DNA from: Owenia fusiformis
Taxonomy: Eukaryota; Annelida; Polychaeta; Sabellida; Oweniidae
Length of the DNA stretch: 60,000 nucleotides
Assembly (NCBI GenBank): GCA_903813345.2
Contig: CAIIXF020000005.1
Coordinates: 12,467,375 to 12,527,374, forward strand
Reading direction: 5' to 3'
Made by a program: the position numbers and the translations under genes. Below, piece by piece: positions 34,695-47,000 of the stretch (the stretch's first letter is position 1; each line of letters begins with the position of its first letter). The notes beneath the pieces were generated by a model that was not told the origin of the DNA, did no database searches, and saw only the letters and a list, made by a program, of their open reading frames with translations.

Positions 34695-35061
34695 CCTCTA
34701 TATACCAGACCTGTATAACAGGAATATAAATCCAATGAACATACTGTTCAGCATCCTACGACTGATTATTTTTTCAATTTCATTTTGGCCAGTTTTTCTC
34801 AGAATTTTTACCACAATTCACTTTCCCAAATTCTTCCAACATTTCATTTTATTTATTAAAATTCATTACTTTCCACTAGAATGTTCAATGGTACGTTCTC
34901 TATATCATGTTTATTATATTCTTGTGAGTGTACGATTATATCATAGGCTGTACTCACTTAAAAACACAATTACTGATATTATACAGGATGATGCATTATA
35001 TATAAACTCATAACGAATCTCGGCGTAAAATATTTATTCCTAAGTCCTCTTATGTTTCTTT

Positions 35062-38000
35062 CTACAGGATTGTACAGCAACACTTCTGTGGGTAGTCAGG
35101 TGCGTAAACCTTGTTCTCGAAGCCGTAAACATAGAATTTTGTCTCTTGGTTCTTCCATATTGCAATAACTTCATTCACTGGGATGATTCTTACTCTGTGG
35201 CGCTGTAAATACATTGAAGAGAAATGATGAGGTTTGACAAATTATACAAAACGCATTAACATTCAAAATGTCACTACCTGCCATTTGTTACAGACAATGA
35301 TTGTCAAACATCAACTACTGAACACCAAACATTAACTGCCAAACACAATCCACAAAAAATTGTTGACTATAGCAATAGTGGTGGTGACATAACTGGTAAC
35401 ATTCTTATTATCATACTGGCTAACTATTCAAGGGAGGGTGAGGCTAATCTAAATAGGTGAGGCAAAAGCATTGCATTCTTAAATGATCAAATACCATACA
35501 AAAACATTAACCATTTTTGCTATATATGAATAGCTTATAAATAATATAGTTACCATATCAAAAGAGAAATTCATGGGCTTGCAAGGAATATTGCTTTAAA
35601 TGTAACATGGTTTCACTAAAAAATTTCTCCATTAATATTTTCAGTAAAATAGCCTGGCCTGACTCATGCCTGGCTACAATACTGAAAACATACATCTCAG
35701 ATCTTAATGCAATTCGAATATAAAAGTGTAAAATAAAATATTATTACCCGTCAATATTTCTATGATATTTGTCATTAGGATAAGATGCTGGAATTAAAAC
35801 AATTTTTTTATTAAAATACTCTCAATGACCAAATTTGAGGACAATTCCATCTCATGTACCAATCACCCATGTTAAAGTATGATGTAGGCCTAATTTTATA
35901 CACAAAAGCATGTAACTATAGATGTTTTGAATGATGAGAAAAAGTCAGATATCTCAAGTTTGAATTGAGATTGATACGTCTACAATGTAATCCAATTGTC
36001 GTAAATTATCTAATGTTGGCATAGTCTGCCGACTGCATCTCTTGAAACCTTTATCTGGAATTTCACTCCTCTTTCTCTCAAAATTGAAAAAAGTGTCCGA
36101 TTTTCTGCCATTTCTACACAATTTGGAGTGTCAGCTACATACTTGTTACTTTATTCCTTGTAAATTCCACTCTTTTTTACTAATTTCTCATTTTAAAATA
36201 TGGCCATTATGACATTATTGGGCCAGTTTGCAAGAGTTCTACTACTACATGGGTACTGTTAATCAACTAAAGAGCACTAACAAAACACTACAGTATTTGC
36301 AGTTCTATGGTCTGGTGAAACAATTATAATACCTAAAAGCAAAATATTATGAAGGTTTTTGAAATAAAAATTGTGGAATCCTCAAAGAGTATCAACACTG
36401 AAGATCCGATGAAATTGGGGAGGTGTAACCGGAAACATTTTTAGGATGGATGTAAGAGTAACAGTTTGATAATGGATTGCAGCAGTACAGTAATTAGGAC
36501 CAAGTGAGTTTTTTGCTGGAACATACAGTTTCAATGATTAGAAGCATATAATAGGCCTACAAGCAAGGATTTAGAACCACATGAATGTCTAGGAGATGAG
36601 AGCACAATCATTGACAAATACATTTCACTTTCTAAATCAGCTCAATGTTGTCTTATATGGGAGATTATACATTAATAGCAAACAAACCGAAAATACAAAT
36701 ACATGATGAACATTGCAAATAACTGGCACTAAAACAGTCATAAATTTCACAAAGTGGACTAAAACTCGATAACAGCTCGACATGGGGGAACATTCACAAT
36801 GTACATGCACAAATAATCGCCAGAAAAAATTAGATAAGGAATTTGCAAGAAACACGACATGTCATGGATTATCACGATTAGAACAGGCCCAGAATCCTAC
36901 GATGAAAATATTCTGGACATTAGCAGTTTTGCTATGTTTCGGTCTACTGTTTTGGCAGGTGTCTGTCCGAGTCATCACATATTTTGAGAATAAATCAAGC
37001 ACGAATATAGAGAAAGTTTACAACATAATGCAAAACTTTCCCGCTGTAACAATTTGTGATTACAACAGGTAAGCATTCAGTTTATTGCACAGATCCAGAA
37101 AATAGCTCATCTTTTCAATTCATTACTGTGCATTAGACTGTTTTTGTAATTCAGGTAACTTGTTTATTGTCAATGCTCTGTAAACCTTTCATGTAAGTGA
37201 ACAGTAATTTTTAAAGAACACTTTAGAAGCTTTCAAATTAGAATGCCGGAAAATGTAAGTCTTATAATGAACTGGTTTTCACTTGTATGTTCCTATATTT
37301 CTGAGCAATTATTCTCTCAACACCTTTCTCCACAAAATAAATTGTGAACACTTCTCATTGTTTTTTCAGATACAGGACTCCAAATATGACAGAAGCAGAC
37401 AAGTACCTTCTATACACTATACCCAATCTCATATACAAATCATCACTGTAAGAAACCTTTATTGATACATTCTGATGATTTCCAATAAATATTATGTCCA
37501 ATAATTTTTGATAAATAGTTTGAATGTAGATCAAGTTAGAATTTTATAGAATTAAAGCAAAAATTTCAAAACTTTCAATTAATCAATATCAAGTTGAACT
37601 TAACAGGTTCAAAACTTTTTGGACAACCCATGTACATATGCAAATTCTATGGTTTTACATGTGTATTAATTCCATGTTATTCATTATTTCTTATTATCTC
37701 TAGGGAAGGTGTTGATGTTTCTGAATTACTAGAAGAATATGAGTACAACATTACAGCAGGTTATCCAGGTACAGTATGCTGCAAAGTTACCAAAAATATG
37801 CCCAATTATTACAACATTACAGCAGGTTATCCAGGTACAGTATGCTGCAAAGTTATCAAAATTATGCCCAATTATTACAACATTACAGCAGGTTATCCAG
37901 GTACAGTATGCTGCAAAGTTACCAAAATTATGCCCAATTATTACAACATTACAGTAGGTTATCCAGGTACAGTATGCTGCAAAGTTACCAAAATTATGCC

Positions 38001-41000
38001 CAATTATTACAACATTACAGCAGGTTATCCAGGTACAGTATGCTGCAAAGTTACCAAAATTATGCCCAATTATTACAACATTACAGCAGGTTATCCAGGT
38101 ACAGTATGCAGCAAAGTTACTAAAAACATGCCCAATTATTACAACATTACAGCAGGTTATCCAGGTACAGTATGCTGCAAAGTTACCAAAATTATGCCCA
38201 ATTATTACAACATTACAGCAGGTTATCCAGGTACAGTATGCTGCAAAGTTACCAAAACTATGCCCAATTATTACAACATTTCAGCAGGTTATCCAGGTAC
38301 AGTATGCTGCAAAGTTACCAAAATTATGCCCAATTATTACAACATTACAGCAGGTTATCCAGGTACAGTATGCTGCAAAGTTACCAAAAATATGCCCAAT
38401 TATTACAACATTACAGCAGGCTATCTGGGTACAGTATGGTGCAAAGTTACCAAAATCATGCCCTTTGCAGGATACTGTAACAAATGTGACAAATACAGAT
38501 TCATATATATTATAGTGTTTGTTGGGATTTGCTACCCCGTGGAGTTGCCATTTTCTAGTTATGTTTTTTTCTCTTTTAGGAGGATACAATTTGAAAGAAG
38601 TAGAAGAAAGGGTCTCATGGAATATGAATGAAAGTCTCATACTATGTTTGTTTGATGGGATACCTTGTTACTCTAAAACAAAGGTACATTAACTTCTTTT
38701 GACTTCATGTGTGTACATCTATTTATACTTTTTAAGTACATGTGCATCTGGTATGTGAATTAACACGCAAAATGTCACCACTTGCCATTTGTTACAGATG
38801 CCCAAGATCGAACACCAACCAGAAGTTGGAGACTATAACAATATGTCACCACTCTACTACTTGAAAACTATTACAATAATTTTTAGTGAATGGTTAAGGC
38901 CAGAGCCAAAAATTAAGATTTATGAAACTAAAGAATTTTCACTTGACCCTCATATAAACTTATTATACCTAGCTGCCATTGAACCCAATCAGATAATTCT
39001 ATTCCATTTAAAAGTTATAAGCCATTAATTAAGACTACCAAAATTTTGAAATACTGTAAATCAGAGATTATATGTTACATTGATTGTATTTAGAGTTTGT
39101 TATTCATTATATTTCAGATATTTACTCCAGTATTCACTGACTTTGGCCTTTGCCATACATTCAACATAGATGGCTCTATTAACTTTACCCAATGGGACAT
39201 AGGTGCTGGGCATGGGCTTCGTCTGATGCTGGACATGAAAACTGAAGTATGCAAATTACCAGTTATTTCTCATAATATCATTTGTCCTGTTGTTACATGT
39301 ATTTGTATATTTTGTACATACGTATATATCCAAAATCTTTTTTATTAAAATTTGGGTTTTAATAAAAATAATCATTCCTGTGAACCATTTTTCCATTATA
39401 TATGATGAATGATTTTTTCTTGATTTAGGAATATGGAGAAAATTTTTACGATTTAGAATTAGCCCGAATGGAATCTGGTATAAAATTCTATGTCCACCCT
39501 GCATATGAGCCTCCAGATATGAAGGCCAATGGTCAAAGTGTTTCACCAGGATTGCATGCTTTTGCCAGCATCAAAACAGAACTGGTATGTTTTTATTTGA
39601 AATCTATTGCTTCGCACTGCCAAATATTTGTTTTTTTGGATATGTATCATTAGTCTTTACTGCTTAGCACTGCCAGAAGATATTATGGGATCAGAACACA
39701 TAAAGCCTGAGGGTATAAAGTCAGATGACATTCAGTTTGATGGCTATAAATGAGAGAAAATGTAAACAGAGGGTACTGAGGTGAATTAAAATGGCATTAA
39801 GTCAGATACATTGAGCATGAGGGCATTAAGTCTGAGGGCATTACATCATATAAAAGGGCATTTGGGACAAAGGGCATGAAGTCAAATGACATTAGACGAG
39901 AAGGCATGAAGTTTAAAGGCCTTGAGTCTTAGAGCATTTCATTAAAACTGAGAATAGGGTCAACGTCAGATTACATGGAGTCAGAGGGCATAAAATATGA
40001 GGGCATTATGTAAAGTATGAGGGTATTATGTCTTAGAATACTGGAGATAAAGGTCATTAAATCTGTTAATAGTGCGTATGAAGCATTAAATCTGAAAGCA
40101 TCACTCTAAAGGGCATTGGGTCAGAGGGCATTAAGTGATCAATCAATACTTTCAGATACAACAAAGTGGCTACATAATATGATTGATAATACATTTCAGA
40201 CTGTAACAGAAGAGCCACCATATGGGCACTGCAACAAATCTGCCTCATTGCAGTTTTACCCAAGGTATACCTACAGTGGATGTATGCTGGAATGTATGAG
40301 AGATCTGATGCTAAAAATGTGTAACTGTACACCTAGTTACATACCCGGCAACAATGCGCAGTGTTCATTTACAACCACCAATACATGTATACAGGAAGTC
40401 AAAGGTAAAACCAAGAATAACAAGGCACCAAAATGTCATCACCTGTCATTTGTTACAGATATCAAAAGCTGACCACCAAACACCAACTGCCGATTGCTGA
40501 ACACCATACACAAAAAAGTTGGAGACCATAACAATATGTTATCACTCATGAAATAAAAAGGCATGTCATGTACTCTATAAGGAATCTCAAAAGTATCACA
40601 TATGTGTGGATTTTCATTATTATTTTTTTTTGAAAATTTTACATATTTAGTCAGCCATTTTGAATTTAATGAAGATAATATTGAAGACTTTTATATAAAC
40701 AACAAGAAATATTGAAGAAATTGTTCATCAACAACACCGACAATGATTATCTTGAATTGGGTAAGATGAAAGGATATCTGGGACATTTGAAAACCCGTCA
40801 AATTAAATAGATGCCAATAGGCCCAAAAACAGAAAATCGCCAAATTAAAGATAAATACAGTATATTGAATGATCAAAGCTGAACATTTGTATTGTAAAGG
40901 GATATAGGATTAAAAGAATTCACACTTTACGCCATGGCAATACTTTTTGAATGTAATACAACTTCTGTTAAGTTCCCAAAAAACAATAGATGAAAATGGT

Positions 41001-44000
41001 CATTATTTGGATAAGAGAAATCAAATTCAGTCTTTGTACACTACACAGCACTACTGACGATTATGTGAGTTTTGATTATAAGAGTCTGCAGCCACCATTG
41101 GTCCTATAATGTGTGGTAGGTACTTAAGGACGCCATTCCATGCTATATAAGTCACATACTGCTTTATGGTCATCCTGGATACATCAAAATCTTCCCGATA
41201 TTTCATAGTCTCATTATGAATCCATAATTTCCTAACATCTGTTTGAATAAATCGTAGAATTTTATCAGTGAACTCTAGCTTGTTAAATTCTTCAGTTCCA
41301 TGCCAACAGTGTATATGAGGAGCCTTCATTACAGAAGTTTCACCATCTGTGCTAGCCATGTCCATATATTCAACAGCTTTGTGGTCATCAGTGAGATTGG
41401 GGATAAGGTGATTAATAGCTAGCTCACTCCCATACATCGTTGAGACCTGACGCCACCATTCAGGCCATACTCCATTGTTATTCTCTGTGAACATACCTTC
41501 AAGGCCTGGTAAAGATTCTTGAAATTCATACTTATAGAAATAAACTGAGAGTTTCAATGCAAGTTTTGCAACTTTGTGGAATACTTCTGGTTTTGCATAC
41601 CAAGTGCTTCCAAGATTAGAGATGTTCTGATGACGCAAGCCAAGTTTTGCTGCTATTGCCCGTAACCTGTTTTTACTGAATGGTACTCCGTAGCCACCAT
41701 CTCCCGTGATGAAGTTGTATTTACCAAGCCAGCCCAGAATCGCAGGAGATATAAAAACATCTGTATCAGTCCTCAATATCCAATCATACCTGCTAGCAAT
41801 CTGCCCAAAGTTCTTATCGAGGAGGAAAGTAAATGTATTGATGTAGGTGTAATCAGAGGGGTAACCAGGAAAGCTCTGGAGTCCTTCAGAGGGTGTGTAC
41901 CAGCATCTTGGAACAGCCTCCAAAATGGCGTCATCTCCTATTGGGATGCAATCCAATGGGAGAACTTTACATGTTTCTGGATGACAATACACAATCAAGT
42001 CAAATATAATGTCTGGTAGAGGTTCACCACTGTCAATGGTAACCTTGGATTTGAGGTACCTGTGACTCATAACATATTTCCATGATGCGTATAGAAATAA
42101 TGTGAATTGAATTATATGATGATCTCCAATATCGATGTACATAAGTATTGCATTATGCAACAGTGCACTGCCTTTCTGATTATTTTTTGTCAAAGTTTGA
42201 TCCCTTGGATATCTATTATTCTTTACAATATTTTCATTGTCAATTCCATTGTTTCTTGTATTTTCTTCTTGGCTATATTTGTAGTCAATTTCTTTACTCT
42301 TATTCAATATGTCCATCATTCTTAAATAACGACGGTCAGCAGCCATGCTTGTTGAGTCGGATGCCAAAATCTTTCTTGGATTCAAATCCGCATTATATTT
42401 CCAATTTACCGAAATCCATGAAGTCCAAAAAACAGATGACAACATGAATCCCACCAAAACGTACACAAAATTCATTCTATTTTTGATTTTGTTCAACATA
42501 TTGTTTAATTTAAAATGTCACTTTTTAATTTAAAATTTCACTTTTAACCTTATCTTTATATTACTACAATGCAGTCTAAAGTTCAAACCAAAGCACAACA
42601 ATGTAGGCCAAATTAATTGTTATATGGTTTACAAATCTATATGATTTATGGTTTTTTGATAAGTACAATTGTTGTCTCATATTTTCTCTAGTAATTTTGT
42701 GTAAATTGCATGTACTTCCTCAAATTTTAACTTAATTTCAATTCTGCAGTCTTTGTTGTCCTTATTGTAATTAGAACATACAGAAATAACAACTAAATTG
42801 AGTAGCTATTTAAATTTTTTTTCAAATTTCCACTTAAGTAAATTTTTAGTCCAGGCAGACTGGGTAATTTTGTAAATTGAATAATTTTATAAATTACATT
42901 TGATGGAATATTTATTGCAATCAAAGGAGCACAATGAAACAAAGCAGTATGATATAAATCATATCTTATAATGATCCAAGTTTGTGACAAACATATATTG
43001 GAAATGCATGGTGCAATTCTCCCATATTTAAGCAATGCACATATTACATGTATACTTAGATGACTAGAAATCGGCAACTCGACAGAGTAGCAAATCCCAT
43101 CAAAAATTATTATAAATCATGACAATGAATCTGTACAGTCACAATCTACTCTTCCCTTCAATGAATATTTGAGATCATTGTAGTATCATGTAACCATACT
43201 TTAAAGATATCTCTAAGTATTGGCAAATTAATGCTCTAGGCAACCATTTTGAATTTTCTGAGGCACAAATCCGAAAAACAATACCATAATTGAGAGCTAC
43301 TCTAAATTTCCTTCAATTTGAGTATAATATAGCCATTCTTCTTAGAGATCAAAAAATTATTGCGAAATCCCACATTAGGTGGCCATTTTGAACTTTACGA
43401 GGCCCGAATCAGAGAAACAACACAATATTTGCGATCTACTCTAAATTGCCTTTCATTTGATTATAATAAAGCTATACTTCAAAAAGATCTCAAAATTAAT
43501 GCAAATTACTGTTTCCCCAACTGCCCCTGGGGGTCAGGGTGAAAAACCGGAATATATGTGAAGAAGATAGATGTTATGAAAATAATATCAAAATTTCAAA
43601 TAATAATATTCATTACTTACTTTACTTTAAAATGAAAAACATAAGATTTTTGCTTTTTTTTGTAAAACTATTCACAATATACATATTAATATACATCTTT
43701 GAAGAAAATCCATCAAGTAGTATTTGAGTTATCTTTCAGACAGACGGACTGACTGACTGATGGACTGAGGGACGGATGGATGGAGGGATTCATTATATCC
43801 CTACCGTAATAATAGGATGAAATAATATACTTCTATAAATGATAAATAAATAGATTGTCTCATTTCCAGAGATCACCCGGAGAACATTTGCATGCTTCCA
43901 TTGTACTCAGCCATGTGAAGAGATTGTATATCCTACCAGTGTTTCCTATGCCACGTTCCCAACAGAGGGAATAGGGGAGAAAATAGCTAGCCAATATAAC

Positions 44001-47000
44001 ACCACAACAGAGAATATCAAGTAAGGGGAAAGTATTCAAGTGTTCCAAGTAAGGTGTTGTCACACGCTTCCTGGTCAACTCAACCCCAAGTCAACTCAAC
44101 CCTTAGTCAAGTGGACCCCAAGTCAAGTCGACCCTTAGTCAAGTCGACCCTAAGTCATCTCGACCCTTAGTCAACTCGACCCCAAGTCATCTGAACCCTT
44201 GGTCAACTCAACCCTTAGTCAAGTCGACCCAAATGATTTTACTTGTTTTAAGTAGATTAAAATACAATATAATCCCATTGTTTGCTCAGTCTTGTTTTAA
44301 AATCTTACTTAAAAAAATAAACATTTCTATCGCCTTTAGATCAGAAGGAAGATTTGAACTGGATCATATTGTTTATTGTTATAAAATCCTAATCTTGTTA
44401 TTTATGACACCTGACATGGGTACGATAATGGAAATTGTAAAATCATAAATCCCATTGTTTGTTCAGTCTTGTTTTAAAATCTAGCTTAACAAATAAACAT
44501 TTCTATTGCATATAGATCAGAAGTAAGATTTGAACTATATCATATTGTTTATTGTTTATTATTATTATCAAAATATAAAATCATTCAATACAAAGTAATG
44601 GATGGATGTTGGCACAATGCACATGTTGCATTACAGTTACCTTATCACCTTATCTTAGTTACCTGTTGTCAAAAATACTGTTGCAACAATTTCGGTATAA
44701 CAGAAAAGTGTATAGATATTTTTTTTATTTCAGAGAGATAAAACAGGCTCAAATATGAAGGGGTGAAATATATGTATAGCATTGTGAATAGCCCTATTAA
44801 GATTAATCAAATATTATTTTGGTAAATAAATGTCATATTTATGAAAATTATAAATGCGTTAAGCACAAACTTCAATAGTTGATAATTTTATTTTGGAAAA
44901 TTAGCATTTTAGTCCCTCATTCTTTCAAAATTCATCAATATCATACCATGAAAATAGTATATCTATTTGGTTTTTTTATGGTGGGGTCGAGTTGACTAAG
45001 GGTTGAGATGACCAAGGGTTGAGATGACTTGGGGTCGAGTCGACTAAGGGTAGAGATGACTTGGGGTCGACTTGACTAAGGGTCGACTTGACTTGGGGTC
45101 GACTTGACTAAGGGTTGAGTTGACTTGGGTTGAGTTGACTTGGGGTTGAGTTGACCAGTTACCTTGTCACACTAAGACAGGGTGTGCCAAAAAATTTAAA
45201 ACAGTTATCCAAAATTGTAGCAGATTATGTTAACATAATGAATGTGTTATTGTTGATCACATAAAATCATAGAAAGTCACATTTTCTAGGAAAACGGTAA
45301 ATCTTGGACACATGAATACATAATTGACCATTGATATTCAAATATCTGACATAAAAATTTGATGTCAGTTCTAGCTTTAGTATTTGAATGGTAAAATATG
45401 CCTATCCTTAAGTTTCTGTAAATAATTTTTTTTATGCCAATACCTAAATGTTATGATACTTTTCTCGCCTTTTAAAAAGTTGCAAACTTTTTTGGCACAC
45501 CCTGTATAAGTACTCACACTAGGTTCTACAAAGTCAATGTATCAAGTGTACTTAAGGGTTCCTAGTATGGAGTTTACACAAAGGACAGAGAATATCAAGT
45601 AAGGAATGTACTTTAAATGTTCCAAGTAAGGGGTTGTCACTTGTCACACTAATGACTTACACTAAATTCTACAAACTCAATGTATTATTTAAATCAAAAG
45701 GTTCTTATACCAATCAAATTGTTCTGTTGAGCCTCTATTCATTTCAATTATACATCTTAGGAAGAACCACCTGATGTTGGACATCTACTTCACTGACCTA
45801 TACAATCATACCATCACTATCACACCTGCAGTGACACCAACAGGACTACTAAGTAAGAACCCTGTTGCATCAGTAAATGCATTGGTTAATAAAAATACTA
45901 TACATGATAAATACTTATACAGCTTTTCAAGCTGGCCCACACAGTTTTGACTTGGCCTTATAATATTTAGATAATATTTAGACAGCTTCCCTGTTTAAAT
46001 GATCATTTTAATTTGTTGGCTAAATTGATGTAGACTCAACATATTTTACCACATTTGGGTTCTGATAGTTCCAACATTATACCTATAGAACATACAGGAC
46101 CTTGTGGGAAGGTGTGTATAGAGCTTCTAAGTGGACACAAATACCATATATAAGCATTTCTTCTCTCCCATCAATTCAATTTCTAGCATGACCAGGAAAC
46201 TAAAATAATTTTTTTCCAATTTTTCGTCTTTCAAGGTGACATTGGTGGCCAAATGGGACTGTTTGTTGGGATCAGTGTCCTGACTGTTATAGAGTTCCTT
46301 GAATACTTTGTTAAGAGATGCTACTACATGTGCTCCAATACTGATCCAGAGACAGAGAATGGCAGAGGACAGGACAATCAAGTCAATGGTAAGGAATGTA
46401 AATGGCATCTACTGAGATATTGTATAAGGCCACAAAGAACACATAAATAAAATATAAAATCTACAAGGTATAATAAAAATAGATGGTCCCCCGAAAGTGA
46501 AACTAAGATAATTCAATGCTTTTTGCTGTTTCAGAAGTTTTTCAAGAAAACTTGTATAATTAAATATCTATATTGAATTTTCTTGTGATAAGGGATGATG
46601 TCCAATTATCAATAGTCACTGAAAAATAAAGTTAATTTCATTATGGTATGACCCCCCCTCCCCTCTCCTTATCTAATGAAATTTTAAAATATTGATTTGT
46701 TTTTCTTATATTGAATAAATCAACACTTTTCGCTAATGAAACCATCATTTGCTCCACCCTACTGAAATTAACTTTGTTATTCCTCAACTGTTGATTATGG
46801 ACACCACCCCTAAGACCATATATGGGCTCTAAATGACAATAAGACCTTTTCTGTATGTTTTTCTTCATAAAAAAGCTAGTAATCCTTATGTTGAAAAAAG
46901 AACTTATAATAAATAGTCCATGGGCCATGCAATGAGTGGGTCTAAATAAAGCTATATTATTGTTCAAAACTATGGTGGGTGAAAAAGTTGATACCTTTGA

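Noticed and set aside
37594-38631. 345-codon open frame taken as one protein
   Set aside because: It is the stop-free 66-bp array joined to flanking intron. It reads through the real exon at 38580 in the wrong frame. Only its first codons belong to the channel; extra units are reported as possible splice variants.
38789-39028. 79-codon frame as a channel exon
   Set aside because: It begins inside an R1 repeat copy and does not fit channel phase or homology; the true exon is 39118-39246.
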